Shown here piece by piece: positions 44,467 to 54,047 of a DNA stretch of 64,000 bases. The first letter of the stretch is position 1; every line of letters starts with the position of its first letter. The position numbers and the translations under genes were made by a program. The notes beneath the pieces were generated by a model, which was not told where the DNA came from, did not search any database, and saw only the letters and a program-made list of their open reading frames with translations. This DNA is from an uncultured Spirochaetales bacterium (lineage in GTDB: Bacteria > Spirochaetota > Spirochaetia > Sphaerochaetales > Sphaerochaetaceae), in the NCBI GenBank assembly GCA_949282255.1, contig CASDPA010000001.1, positions 1 through 64,000 on the forward strand, given 5' to 3'.

Positions 44467-45342
44467 TCAACCTTTTCTGGAATCATAAACAGCTGCTCCA
44501 CCTAAAAAGTAACGGCTCAAGGTGAAGAAAAGCAAGAACATCGGAATGGAAGCAAGAAGAGCACAAGCCATCATGGCCCCTTCGTCCGTCATCTTCTCCT
44601 CGCTGAATTTGGTTATATAAAGAGGTATGGTTTTCATCTTTTCGCTCTGGGCGACTAGAAGAGGCCACAAAAGATTGTCCCACTGGTTTCTGAAGGAAAG
44701 GATTCCAAGAGTCGCTATAACCGGCTTACAGTTTGGAAGCACTATCCTGGCATATATCCCAGGTTCAGGAAGTCCGTCCACACGAGCCGCATCTATATAC
44801 TCCGATGGGAACGTGAGCAGATACTGCCTCATCTGGAACACTCCGAAGGCAGATACCATGAAGGGGATTATAAGACCTCTGTAGGTGTTTATCATCTTGA
44901 AAGAGGATGCAACCATGTAAAGCGGTATCATGATCGCTTCAAAAGGAATCATCATAGTAGCCATTATGGAGATGAATACGAAATTCCTGCCCCGGAACTT
45001 GAACTTCGCAAGCCCGTATCCACAAAGGGATGCGAGAATAACGGTGGTAAAGCTGTCAGTGATGGCCACCACCAGCGAATTTATTAAATTCCTGAAGAAT
45101 ATCGGATCGGAATTGTTTCCCATTATTGCACGATAGAAGTTTGTGAAGAACGTCCTGTCTGACGATGTGAAATACTCTTTTGAAGGTATCCAATGGAACG
45201 GCATGGCCAATATCTGCTTGCTGTCCATAAATGAGGATACGAACATGAAAAGTATTGGAACAATGGTAAAAAGCAGGACGAGAATCAGGAATATCCAGAT
45301 CAGGACTTCCACAACTGTTATTTTTCCAACAAATTTTGTCAT
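44467..45342 (-). CDS. Carbohydrate ABC permease, MalG type
   Basis: A 291-residue permease with six helices and the coupling motif EYIDAARVDGLPEPGIYARIVLPNCKP compressed in the usual EAA form. The start at 45342 (MTKFVGK) has AGGAGGG ahead; a longer frame to 45390 would run into the MalF-like gene and is not used. Ten bases separate it from that gene. Partner of the following MalF-like permease. Confidence 0.9.
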   Translation of the reverse strand: MTKFVGKITVVEVLIWIFLILVLLFTIVPILFMFVSSFMDSKQILAMPFHWIPSKEYFTSSDRTFFTNFYRAIMGNNSDPIFFRNLINSLVVAITDSFTTVILASLCGYGLAKFKFRGRNFVFISIMATMMIPFEAIMIPLYMVASSFKMINTYRGLIIPFMVSAFGVFQMRQYLLTFPSEYIDAARVDGLPEPGIYARIVLPNCKPVIATLGILSFRNQWDNLLWPLLVAQSEKMKTIPLYITKFSEEKMTDEGAMMACALLASIPMFLLFFTLSRYFLGGAAVYDSRKG

Positions 45343-45352
45343 TCCTGCCCTC

Positions 45353-46282
45353 CTAGTATTCGACATCCTCACTTGAGCGGTTGGCAACAAGCTGCAGATA
45401 AGTGAAGATAAGCATTATCAAGAACAGCACTATGGACATGGCGCTCGCTCTTCCGAGCCTGCCGTTCCTGATACCTGTGAAATAGATGTTCATCGTGATC
45501 ACATCTATTGGAGCCCTTGATGAGCCTCCCTGGAAAAGCATGTACTGTGTGCTGAATGTCTTAAGGCACTGCAGCATCGCCATAATCGAAACCATGGCCG
45601 TCGTCGGCTTCAGCAGAGGCAGAGTGATATGCCAGAATGTATGCCAGCGGGATGAACCATCAACCGTGGCCGCCTCATATATCACGGAAGGAATCGATGC
45701 GAGCCCTGTTATGAAGAGGATTACGAAATATCCTATATATTTCCAGAAATAGATGAGCATGGTTGAAATCTGGAGCATGGTTGAATCAACCAGCCAGTTA
45801 TAATCAACACCGGATGTGTGCATTACAAAATTGGATACCTGGTTCATAAGTCCGCGCGGATCAAAAATGATCATCCAGATCGATGCGGCCACAACCGAGG
45901 AGAGAACAGCAGGCGTATAATATGCCAGCTGGAAAAAACCCCTGTATTTATCCTTTCTGAGCTGCATGAGAAACACTGCGACGATCAGGGAAATTATTAT
46001 CATCGGAATGAATGTGCCTATCGTAAAGATCAATGTAGCTCTGATTGAATTTGAAAGAGGAAATCCTCCGTTATCTTTTGTGAATATGTAGATATAGTTT
46101 TCCAAACCCACGAACTTGCTGGTTCTGGCGATTGCCTGCCTGTTTGTAAGTGATGTCCAGAACGCATTGATAATAGGGTAAAAACTGAAAACAGCAAAGA
46201 AAATAAGACATGGAATTGTAAAAACGAATCCCCAGCGAGCCTGCTTTTTTTCGATGCTGTACACTTTAGCTTTCTTTGCCAC
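45353..46282 (-). CDS. Carbohydrate ABC permease, MalF type
   Basis: A 309-residue permease with about six helices. The N-terminal WGFVFTIPCLIFFAVFSFYP is typical, and the EAA coupling loop reads YEAATVDGSSRWHTFWHITLP. It forms the import channel together with the MalG-type protein. No ATPase gene is in the cluster, so a shared MsmK-like ATPase elsewhere must drive it. Confidence 0.9.
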   Translation of the reverse strand: MAKKAKVYSIEKKQARWGFVFTIPCLIFFAVFSFYPIINAFWTSLTNRQAIARTSKFVGLENYIYIFTKDNGGFPLSNSIRATLIFTIGTFIPMIIISLIVAVFLMQLRKDKYRGFFQLAYYTPAVLSSVVAASIWMIIFDPRGLMNQVSNFVMHTSGVDYNWLVDSTMLQISTMLIYFWKYIGYFVILFITGLASIPSVIYEAATVDGSSRWHTFWHITLPLLKPTTAMVSIMAMLQCLKTFSTQYMLFQGGSSRAPIDVITMNIYFTGIRNGRLGRASAMSIVLFLIMLIFTYLQLVANRSSEDVEY

Positions 46283-46307
46283 TTTACATACTCCTTTTAC
46301 GTTAAAG

Positions 46308-46338
46308 AGGCTTGACCGGACGATTACCGGCCAAGCCT
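46308..46338 (-). promoter_or_regulatory. Intercistronic hairpin after the first sugar-binding protein
   Basis: AGGCTTGGCCGG pairs with CCGGTCAAGCCT on the reverse strand (12 pairs, one G-T) around a seven-base loop. It starts about 21 bases past the stop of the binding-protein gene and precedes the permease genes. Confidence 0.75.
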
Positions 46339-46359
46339 TTTGTTCCGAATCTTGGAAAA

Positions 46360-47649
46360 TCAGCCTTCGTCGATGATTTCCTGTACGTTCTTCTTCAAAT
46401 CCTGATAAGCCTTATATGGATCCACGTTCTGGAGCATGACCGCCTCTACTGCAGTCCTGAGCTGTGCCTGGATTTCTGTGCTGGCGGCTCCGTAGTATAC
46501 GATGTGGCCTCTTTCAAAGTCTTTAGTGAATACATCGGAATACGGCATATTCTTATAAGTATCGCTTTCCATCAATGCCTTTGTAGGCTGGATGATGTTG
46601 ACTTCTGTAAGATATTCCTCTCCGTGGCTGAGCATATAGGCAATGAATTCCCATGCAACCTTCTGGGTTTCCTTATCACTGTCCGCATTGACCATGTAAT
46701 AGTGGCCATAGTAGCATGCCGCAACGTCCTTTACAGCATTTTCGAAAACCGGGAACGGAACAACCATCCACTCTCCGCTATCGTAGAACTCAGGGTTGTC
46801 GGCCTTGATTCTAGCTTCCTGGTAAAGACCGGTGTTTGCCATTGCAATGTCGTTGTTGTCCTTGTTGAAGAGAGAACGGGCATTGGTGTATGTCGGAGAT
46901 CCGAGGTTCAGTCCGTTCGGGCCCCACTGCTGCATGAATGTGAGCCATGTCACCCAAGCATCCTCGCCTACGATGGCTTCGGTGCCGTCATCGCTGAAAA
47001 GGGCTCCACCGAGCTGCTCGACCATCGGCACCATCGCTTCAAGATAGTACGGATAGCGGAAATCGAATCCTCTGCGGACCAGTATATCCCCGTCCCTGAT
47101 CACGATTTTCTGGGATACTTCAACCATCTCTTCCCAAGTCTTCGGGTAATCCTTTTCAGGATCGAGACCGGCGTCTCTGAATACCTTCTTATTGATGAAG
47201 ATGCTCCAGTTGGTCAGCTCGAGAGGAAGTCCGTAAACCTCTCCTTCATATGTTACAGGATCGATCATTCCAGCAAGATATGCATCCTGAACAGCCTGTG
47301 CATCAGCAAAACCTGCTGCCTCATAATCCATCGGTGCAACCCTTCCTGCGACTATGTAGGGATATTCATCATTAATGGAGAGATTGAAAACGTCCGGACC
47401 TTCGCCTGCTGCGAAAGCTGTCTGAATAAGTTCGATAAGCTTCGTCGAGGCCTGGCGTGTGACATTGATCTTCACATTTGGATGAGAGGCTTCGAACTCT
47501 GCAATATATCTGTCCTCGAGAGCCTGGCGGTTAACATCTTCGTGTGTCCAGAACTCGATTGTGATCTGCTTGTTTTCCTTGCCACCCTGTGCAAAAACAA
47601 AGGATACGGAAAGAATCAGCACAAGCAATGCAACCAAAACTTTTTTCAT
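46360..47649 (-). CDS. Sugar-binding protein of the ABC operon
   Basis: A 429-residue family 1 solute-binding protein with signal peptide MKKVLVALLVLILSVSFVFA and then QGGKEN, with no lipobox Cys. ITIEFWTHEDVNR and the domain with LPLELTNWSIFINKKVF are characteristic of sugar-binding members. First gene of its operon, with GGAGG ahead of the ATG and a strong hairpin behind it, so it is likely the most abundant product. The ligand is probably a mono- or oligosaccharide. Control by the facing YesM/YesN-type pair is likely. Confidence 0.92.
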   Translation of the reverse strand: MKKVLVALLVLILSVSFVFAQGGKENKQITIEFWTHEDVNRQALEDRYIAEFEASHPNVKINVTRQASTKLIELIQTAFAAGEGPDVFNLSINDEYPYIVAGRVAPMDYEAAGFADAQAVQDAYLAGMIDPVTYEGEVYGLPLELTNWSIFINKKVFRDAGLDPEKDYPKTWEEMVEVSQKIVIRDGDILVRRGFDFRYPYYLEAMVPMVEQLGGALFSDDGTEAIVGEDAWVTWLTFMQQWGPNGLNLGSPTYTNARSLFNKDNNDIAMANTGLYQEARIKADNPEFYDSGEWMVVPFPVFENAVKDVAACYYGHYYMVNADSDKETQKVAWEFIAYMLSHGEEYLTEVNIIQPTKALMESDTYKNMPYSDVFTKDFERGHIVYYGAASTEIQAQLRTAVEAVMLQNVDPYKAYQDLKKNVQEIIDEG

Positions 47650-47762
47650 TTAAAAACCTCCTGAGTTTTTCCTTTTGTATTCTCAGTCTAAACCCGGAGG
47701 TAAAAAAACAACAATGGACATTTTTTTCGATTATTGGAAGGATTTTTTCCCAAAAAACAGGC

Positions 47763-48464
47763 TCACTGCACGGTACTGACCTCGATGGCCTCGACAAAAC
47801 CGGCATCATCCAAAAGTGTGAAAACATCCCTCAGCTCATACTTTTTAGGAAATGTCACATATGCGGAAAACACAACCCTTCCGTCCTCATCCTTTGAAAG
47901 CTGTGCATTCTTTATCGATATGTTGTTGCTTCTGAAAAAATTCCTCACGCCGTTAAAATCCATTCCATTCTGCCCGATGATGATTTTTACCGATGCGGAA
48001 ATCTGTATTGAAAGCTTGAAGAAATGGCTGTGCAATATGAATTGGATCAGGAGGATGAGAAGAGTGCTGGCAACACCCAGCACATACATTCCCGCGCCAA
48101 GCGCGATCCCGATTCCGACAGTCGCCCACAATCCTGCCGCCGTTGTAAGGCCTATGGTATTTTCCTTGCGCACGTAAATGACCCCTGCTCCAAGAAAGCC
48201 GATCGCAGTCACGACCCCGGCCGCAATACGGGAGGCATCCACGCTTATGCTTTCAAATTCCAGCACATCAAAAAAACCATATTTGGAAACTATCATCATC
48301 AAAGCTGAGGAAATGGCGACAATGATATGTGTCCTTATTCCAGCATTCTTAAGCCGCTTCTCCCTTTCAAGTCCTATAAGGGCGCCACAGATGGAAGCGA
48401 CAACAAGGCGCAAGAAAAACTCCATTTCCTGAAATATGAATGATCCAGCCTCTTCCCAAAACAT
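47763..48464 (-). CDS. MgtC/SapB family membrane protein (second copy)
   Basis: A 233-residue paralogue of the protein at 20047-20736. The membrane part is nearly identical in pattern (GALIGLEREKR, GIRTHIIVAISSALMMIVSKYGFFDV, DASRIAAGVVTAIGFLGAGVIYVRKENTIGLTTAAG split over the helices), while the C-terminal soluble domain has diverged strongly. GGAGG precedes the ATG. It stands alone between the ABC operon and the divergent lnt gene. Confidence 0.85.
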   Translation of the reverse strand: MFWEEAGSFIFQEMEFFLRLVVASICGALIGLEREKRLKNAGIRTHIIVAISSALMMIVSKYGFFDVLEFESISVDASRIAAGVVTAIGFLGAGVIYVRKENTIGLTTAAGLWATVGIGIALGAGMYVLGVASTLLILLIQFILHSHFFKLSIQISASVKIIIGQNGMDFNGVRNFFRSNNISIKNAQLSKDEDGRVVFSAYVTFPKKYELRDVFTLLDDAGFVEAIEVSTVQ

Positions 48465-48587
48465 ACATATCCTCCATTTCTAGGTTAAATATAAAGGCAT
48501 ATTCCACAAATTCAAGAATTATCAGCACCTATCACAAAATCCGACCATAAACAGAAAAATTCTTCAAATATAAGTCTGTCTCCCAGA

Positions 48588-50270
48588 TTGACCAGAGAAC
48601 AGGCCTCTTGGTATTTTTTATCTGTGGAAGGATTCAAAAAATTCATCTCCAACATTTTTTTGACGCTTTGTGCCGCGCTGCTGGCTCCCCTCGCCTTTCC
48701 AAGTCCGATATCCGACAATGGCTGGGGAGTGCTGATATTCATCGCATTCATACCGGCTTATATAGCCATAAACAGATCCAGCTGGTCATACATCTGGCTT
48801 GAAGGCTTCACCTTCGGCTTCGTCTTCTACCTCGTATACAATTTTTGGCTGAAAACATTCCACCCTCTTGCCATTTTGATAGCCCCTATCCTTGAAAGCG
48901 TGCAATATATGCTGCTTTTCCCCATTTTAAAGAGTGCAACCAGCCTTTTCAAGAAAAGAGGATATCTTGTGCAGGCACTTTTCCATCTTGCCTATCTTTA
49001 TATCACCCAGCAAGGCTTTCTGGCCTACCCATACGGCAATCCGGCCGCAGCTTTGTGGAACATGCCATATCTGATCCAGAGCGCCTCCATCTTCGGCATA
49101 TGGGGGATCTGCATTCTGATCCTGCTGCCCCAAACGTTCATAGCAGAATCGGTCACAAGGAAAATAATGTTCAAAAAGAGGAAAAAAGACATATTGGTTT
49201 ATTCAATAATCTTTTTGCTGAACCTGCTTCTGGGTTCAGTCGTATATTCCCATTATCTTGACAAGGAGGCGGGAAAAACAGTCAGGATAGCATCGATCCA
49301 GCACTCCGCCGACAGCTGGCAAGGTGGATATGCCACATATAAAAAGAACTTCGAGACCTTGAGCTCGCTTACAATGGAAGCGATGGAAGAGAAACCTGAA
49401 ATGGTGGTATGGAGTGAAACTGCGTTCGTTCCATCGGTATCCTGGCATATGGCTTATCCTTCGAATGCGCTGACCAGCGCACTTGTGGAGGATTTTGTAA
49501 ATTTCGGTCTCAATCTGGATGTGCCATTGGTTACCGGCAATCCGGAAGGTGTCATAGCGGATGAAAATAAGCCGGCATTACTTGAGAACGGGGAATGGAA
49601 CAGGACCGATTACAACACCGTCATCCACTTTGCAGACGGAGTTGTCAAAAAGACATACAGAAAACAGCATCTCGTTCCTTTCACAGAGCATTTTCCATAT
49701 CAGAAACAGTTTCCGCGCCTGACAGCCCTGCTGATCGCCAACGATTACAACTGGTGGGAGACGGGAACGGAATCGACCGTATTCGAAGCAAGCGGATTCC
49801 GATTCAGCACCCCGATATGCTTTGAAGACACCTTCGGATACCTTTCTGCGGAGTTTGTCCTAAATGGTGCGGATGCTCTTATAAACCTTTCAAACGATTC
49901 CTGGTCAGGATCGGTGGCGGCAGAAATGCAGCATATGCAGCTTTCGGTATTCAGGGCGATCGAAAACAGACGTCCGCTGCTCAGAAGCACAAACAGCGGC
50001 ATCACCTGCCTTATCGACCCCAGCGGAAAGGTTTTGGATATGGTTGAACCTTTCATACAGACTTGGCATATTTTTGAACTTCCGCTTTTTAAAAAGTCAG
50101 GAACGACCTTCTATACCAGACACCCGGACAGCCTTGCAAAAATATCACTGCCGGCATCCGTCATCATCTTCATCTGTGGGCTCGTCCTCAGCAAAAAGGA
50201 AAAACGTAAAATGAAGGAATACAAGCATTTTGAAAAACTTTTTGTGGATGATGACCGTTATTGGAGCTGA
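48588..50270 (+). CDS. lnt: Apolipoprotein N-acyltransferase
   Basis: Adds the third acyl chain to lipoproteins at the outer face of the inner membrane. About 560 residues with six or so N-terminal helices up to about residue 220 and a nitrilase-like domain after it. The catalytic triad is visible: Glu in VVWSETAFVPS, Lys in YRKQHLVPFTEHFPY and Cys in FSTPICFEDTFG. A last helix lies near the C-terminus. The start is uncertain: TTG at 48588 and GTG at 48624 are both in frame, neither has a ribosome binding site, and no ATG fits. TATAAG at 48569-48574 could be a -10 box giving a very short leader to the TTG. Confidence 0.88.
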   Translation: MTREQASWYFLSVEGFKKFISNIFLTLCAALLAPLAFPSPISDNGWGVLIFIAFIPAYIAINRSSWSYIWLEGFTFGFVFYLVYNFWLKTFHPLAILIAPILESVQYMLLFPILKSATSLFKKRGYLVQALFHLAYLYITQQGFLAYPYGNPAAALWNMPYLIQSASIFGIWGICILILLPQTFIAESVTRKIMFKKRKKDILVYSIIFLLNLLLGSVVYSHYLDKEAGKTVRIASIQHSADSWQGGYATYKKNFETLSSLTMEAMEEKPEMVVWSETAFVPSVSWHMAYPSNALTSALVEDFVNFGLNLDVPLVTGNPEGVIADENKPALLENGEWNRTDYNTVIHFADGVVKKTYRKQHLVPFTEHFPYQKQFPRLTALLIANDYNWWETGTESTVFEASGFRFSTPICFEDTFGYLSAEFVLNGADALINLSNDSWSGSVAAEMQHMQLSVFRAIENRRPLLRSTNSGITCLIDPSGKVLDMVEPFIQTWHIFELPLFKKSGTTFYTRHPDSLAKISLPASVIIFICGLVLSKKEKRKMKEYKHFEKLFVDDDRYWS

Positions 50271-50317
50271 AAGCGGATTGAATGGTCTAACAATCAAAGA
50301 AGCTCATAATGGAAACA

Positions 50318-50334
50318 GGCCATCAACGATGGCC
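50318..50334 (-). terminator. Hairpin after ftsH
   Basis: GGCCATC and GATGGCC form a seven-base-pair stem around three bases, starting eight bases past the ftsH stop. The T run on the reverse strand is weak, so termination may be partial. Confidence 0.5.
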
Positions 50335-50341
50335 CGAAGGA

Positions 50342-52201
50342 TCATTTGTTAAGTATTTCCATAAACTCATCGCCCGTTATGGTCTCTTTCTTCAAAAGGT
50401 ATTGCGCCAGTTCATCAAGCTTGTCCCTGTTTTCCTTAAGGATTTTCAAGGCCTTTTCATAAGCGCTCTTCACAATGGTAAACACCTTCTCATCGACCTT
50501 GCCTGCTGTCTCCGCCGAGCACATCAGGCTGGTATCTCCGCCAAGATATTGATTGGATACCGTTTCCAATGCGACCATGCCAAAATCATCACTCATGCCA
50601 TAACGGGTGATCAGGGCACGGGCAAGCTTTGTGGCCTGCTCGATGTCATTGCTCGCTCCGGTTGTGACATTGTCCTTCCCAAGCAGCAGCTCCTCGGCCG
50701 CACGTCCACCGGTGAACGTTGCAATCTTATTGAGAATCTCAGCCTTGCTCATCAGAAGCTTATCATCCTCATCCACCTGCATGGTATAGCCTAATGCGCC
50801 ACTTGTTCTCGGGATTATGGTTATCTTAGTAACCGGCGCACTGTTGCTCTGCTTTGCCGCTACCAAGGCATGTCCTATTTCATGATAGGAAACTATCTCC
50901 TTATCCTTTTCAGAAACCGCAGCATTCTTTCTCTGTGCTCCGGCTATGACGGTCTCCACACTTTCCTCAAGATCCCTTTGGCTGACGCTCATCCGGCCAC
51001 TTCTGACAGCAAGAAGCGCCGCTTCGTTGATTATGTTTGCAAGCTCGGCGCCAGAAGCTCCGGCTGTAGCCCTGGCTATCTTGTCCCAATCTATGGCGCT
51101 TTCAAGCTTCACATCCTTGGCATGGACTTCAAGAATCGCCTTTCTCCCATTGAGATCCGGCAGTTCCACAGGGACCCTCCTATCGAATCTTCCCGGGCGC
51201 AACAGGGCAGGATCGAGAGTTTCGGGACGGTTGGTGGCGGCAAGTATCACAACTCCCTTCTTACCATCAAAACCATCCATTTCGGCCAATAACTGGTTGA
51301 GAGTCTGCTCGCGTTCGTCATTGCCGCCAAGTCCGCCGGAATCCCTTTTCTTTCCGATTGCATCTATCTCATCTATAAATACTATGCAAGGAGCCTTCTC
51401 GTTTGCCTGCTTGAAAAGATCGCGCACCTTGGCCGCACCCATTCCGACGAACATCTCCACAAATTCGGATCCGGAAATGGAAAAGAAAGGAACCTTGGCC
51501 TCGCCAGCAACGGCTTTTGCAAGAAGGGTCTTACCGGTTCCAGGAGGCCCTACGAGCAATACGCCTTTTGGCAACTTGGCTCCTATGGCAGCATATTTAT
51601 CAGGATCATGAAGGAAAGACACCACCTCCTGCAAGGATTCCTTAGCCTCTTCCTGTCCTGCGACATTTTTGAAAGTGACACCGGTCTGGGCATCCTCGAC
51701 ATACACTTTTGCACCTGATTTGCCAAACTGCATCGCATTTCCAAACCCGCCGCCCATTTTTTTCAGCAGCATACGGGAAAGCAGGTTTCCGATTGCAATG
51801 AAAAAAAGTACAGGAACAATCCAGTTCAAAAGGAATGCGAGGATCGGACTTGCCTGGGTCGGGATTGAAGCGCTGAAAACGATATCCGGATTAGACCTAA
51901 GCTGGGTAAGAAGCCGCTCACCATCGCCCGGCCACACTCCTGTCTTGAAGACTGCGGCCTTACCATTCTGTTCAGCAATAAAAACATATTGGCTTTCTTC
52001 CTCGTTGTAAGCCACCTGCCGTACAACGCCTTGGTCAATCATGTCCAAAAAATTATTATAGCCTACTTCCGTAACTCTTCTGCTGTTCATTGCCGGAAAG
52101 AGCAATGCGTTAAGAAGCATCAACACCAATAAACATATCAAGTAATAGAAAATAAGAGGCTTCCGTTGTGGGCTCTTATTAGGCTCTTTGATTTCCTGCA
52201 T
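50342..52201 (-). CDS. ftsH: ATP-dependent zinc metalloprotease FtsH
   Basis: Membrane-bound AAA+ protease of about 619 residues that removes damaged membrane proteins and short-lived regulators. Helix one is at about 15-37, a periplasmic domain follows, helix two at about 120-143, then the AAA domain with Walker A GPPGTGKT (218-225), Walker [13 protein letters not shown], second region LRPGRFDRR, and the zinc motif [10 protein letters not shown]. The start at 52201 has AGGAG about nine bases ahead; the longer frame to 52567 would add over 120 residues and overlap the divergent nitroreductase, so it is rejected. Confidence 0.95.
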   Translation of the reverse strand: MQEIKEPNKSPQRKPLIFYYLICLLVLMLLNALLFPAMNSRRVTEVGYNNFLDMIDQGVVRQVAYNEEESQYVFIAEQNGKAAVFKTGVWPGDGERLLTQLRSNPDIVFSASIPTQASPILAFLLNWIVPVLFFIAIGNLLSRMLLKKMGGGFGNAMQFGKSGAKVYVEDAQTGVTFKNVAGQEEAKESLQEVVSFLHDPDKYAAIGAKLPKGVLLVGPPGTGKTLLAKAVAGEAKVPFFSISGSEFVEMFVGMGAAKVRDLFKQANEKAPCIVFIDEIDAIGKKRDSGGLGGNDEREQTLNQLLAEMDGFDGKKGVVILAATNRPETLDPALLRPGRFDRRVPVELPDLNGRKAILEVHAKDVKLESAIDWDKIARATAGASGAELANIINEAALLAVRSGRMSVSQRDLEESVETVIAGAQRKNAAVSEKDKEIVSYHEIGHALVAAKQSNSAPVTKITIIPRTSGALGYTMQVDEDDKLLMSKAEILNKIATFTGGRAAEELLLGKDNVTTGASNDIEQATKLARALITRYGMSDDFGMVALETVSNQYLGGDTSLMCSAETAGKVDEKVFTIVKSAYEKALKILKENRDKLDELAQYLLKKETITGDEFMEILNK

Positions 52202-52466
52202 CTGATATACTCCTAAATAATAAGATATCAATTGCAAACAAATCGACAAGCACATACATGTAAAGAACATAAAACAGAAGATAAACGATACCTGATATCT
52301 TATGGCCAATTCATATATAAGAATGCCAAGCGTTTTGGGCATACCACATGTAAAGCCATACATCAATCCTGATTTTGTTTTAATTTTGTTTTCTTGCAAA
52401 AAAGACTTGCAACGGCCCCCTCTTCCCTGTAGAAAATTATTGTAGGAAATCATAAAGGAAGGATCC

Positions 52467-53246
52467 ATGAACGATACAATCACCACAATTGAAAAGAGAA
52501 GAAGCATAAGGCTTTTCGAGGACAGGAAAGTCGAAAAGGATGTGCTTGATGAACTCAAGAGGCTCACGCTCAGAGCTCCGAGTGCAGGTAACCAGGAATT
52601 CTATTCCGTAATAGAAGTGACCGATGCGGACAAAAAGAAAGTCTTGGCAAAATGCTGCGACAACCAACCGATGATCGAAAGGGCTCCGGTCGTATGGGTT
52701 TTTCTTGCCGATGTGGAAAAATGGTATACTTTCTTCAAGGAAAGCAAAAGCGACGAAAAATCGGGTAAAGCTTTGAGAAAGCCCTCCATAGGGGACTTCC
52801 ATCTCGCCATGCAGGATGCTGTTATCGCCGCACAGAATGCAGTCATTGCAGCTGAAGCTCTCGGGCTCGGCAGTTGCTACATAGGGGATGTCATAGAAAA
52901 CTATGAGACAGTAAAAGAGCTGCTTGACCTTCCAAAATGGGCCGCTCCCGCATGCATGCTCATAATGGGATATCCAAAAGGGACCATCAAGGCTCCGCTT
53001 TCAAAGAGACCCGAAGCAGATGGGATATTTATGGAAAACAGATACAGGAAAATGGGTTTTGACGAGCTCGAAAGGGTATATCATGAGCAGGAGGAGGCCC
53101 TGAGAAAGAACGGGGCGCTCCCCTACGACAACACAGGAACCATCGCAGACCGGTACTACAAGAAATATGCTTCGGATTTCATGGCGGAAATGAACAGATC
53201 CGCTACAGTGTTCCTTAAACGCTGGTGCGAAGGCATCGAACGATAA
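52467..53246 (+). CDS. Nitroreductase family FMN oxidoreductase
   Basis: A 259-residue flavoprotein. FMN-binding features are KRRSIRLFEDRKV at the N-terminus, LRAPSAGNQEFYSVI and the domain with AAEALGLGSCYIGDV and IMGYPKG. Members reduce nitro compounds, quinones or flavins with NAD(P)H. AAGGAAGG precedes the ATG. It is divergent from ftsH, and the last six bases before the convergent GDPD gene hold no terminator beyond a small CTTTCA/TGAAAG stem at 53250-53264. Confidence 0.9.
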   Translation: MNDTITTIEKRRSIRLFEDRKVEKDVLDELKRLTLRAPSAGNQEFYSVIEVTDADKKKVLAKCCDNQPMIERAPVVWVFLADVEKWYTFFKESKSDEKSGKALRKPSIGDFHLAMQDAVIAAQNAVIAAEALGLGSCYIGDVIENYETVKELLDLPKWAAPACMLIMGYPKGTIKAPLSKRPEADGIFMENRYRKMGFDELERVYHEQEEALRKNGALPYDNTGTIADRYYKKYASDFMAEMNRSATVFLKRWCEGIER

Positions 53247-53252
53247 AAACTT

Positions 53253-53972
53253 TCACTCTGAAAGAATTTTAAACACACGGTCGGGATAATTCGATATTAT
53301 CCCGTCCACGCCTAGGGCCTTCACAGCCCGTATATCCTTTTCATCATTGACAGTCCATACATTCAAACCGATGTCGTTTTCATGCATGTCTTCAACTATA
53401 TCCTTGTCGATCAAAGTGAATGAAGGATGATAATACTCATGATGCCTGGCCTTGATTGCGGAGCCAAGATTATGCAGCTTATACCCTTCGACCAAAAGAC
53501 CTGTGGGCATCTTGGGATCCAATGCTTTCATAATCTCGCAGCTGAGCCAGTTGAAGGAAGAGAAAACAACCCTATCTTCAAGGCCGAACCTGTAAACCAG
53601 ATCCAATGTCTTCTCCTCAAGACCCGGATAATACATCGGGATGCTCTTTATCTCTATATTTGTGACGATGCCAGCTCTTTTGGCAAAGGACAGGTATTCC
53701 TCCAAGGACGGTATCGGGGAAAAACCACAATCAGGCTTCAAGAGGGACGCATCGATCTTTTCCAACTCCGATCTTTTGTACTCATAAACGCATCCTTTTT
53801 TGCCCGTGGTCCTTTCAAGGCTCTCGTCATGGATGATCATAACTTCCCCATCCGAGCTCAAATGGACGTCCAATTCGATTCCATCCGCTCCTGCTTCATA
53901 AGCCTTCTCAAATGAAAGCATCGTATTTTCAGGATATATGCCTGAAAAACCCCTATGTCCGTAATTTTTCAT
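53253..53972 (-). CDS. Glycerophosphodiester phosphodiesterase
   Basis: A 239-residue cytoplasmic-type GDPD that splits glycerophosphodiesters into glycerol-3-phosphate and an alcohol. All landmarks are present: GHRGFSGIYPENTMLSF, GADGIELDVHLSSDGEVMIIHD with the metal-binding Glu, Asp and His, and NIEIKS; the C-terminus has LNVWTVNDEKDIR and GVDGIISNYPD. No signal peptide, so it is UgpQ-like. GGAGG before the ATG. Confidence 0.93.
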   Translation of the reverse strand: MKNYGHRGFSGIYPENTMLSFEKAYEAGADGIELDVHLSSDGEVMIIHDESLERTTGKKGCVYEYKRSELEKIDASLLKPDCGFSPIPSLEEYLSFAKRAGIVTNIEIKSIPMYYPGLEEKTLDLVYRFGLEDRVVFSSFNWLSCEIMKALDPKMPTGLLVEGYKLHNLGSAIKARHHEYYHPSFTLIDKDIVEDMHENDIGLNVWTVNDEKDIRAVKALGVDGIISNYPDRVFKILSE

Positions 53973-54011
53973 TTTTCCTCCGTTAAAAAACTATACTCCC
54001 GCCCTCATCAA

Positions 54012-54040
54012 TTGACAATCTCACATTTTATTAAGATATT
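54012..54040 (+). promoter_or_regulatory. Leaderless promoter of the zinc ribbon-DUF5685-DnaJ operon
   Basis: TTGACA (54012-54017), 17 bases and GATATT (54035-54040). The ATG at 54048 starts seven bases later, and there is no Shine-Dalgarno sequence. Confidence 0.6.
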
Positions 54041-54047
54041 TTTTATT

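Noticed and set aside
46312-47664. A 450-residue open frame on the forward strand
   Set aside because: It lies antisense over the whole sugar-binding protein gene, has a Cys/His/Ile-rich composition typical of a shadow frame, and no ribosome binding site or family similarity.
52202-52567. N-terminal extension of FtsH by about 120 residues
   Set aside because: It runs into the divergent nitroreductase gene; the ATG at 52201 has AGGAG ahead and gives the normal FtsH topology.
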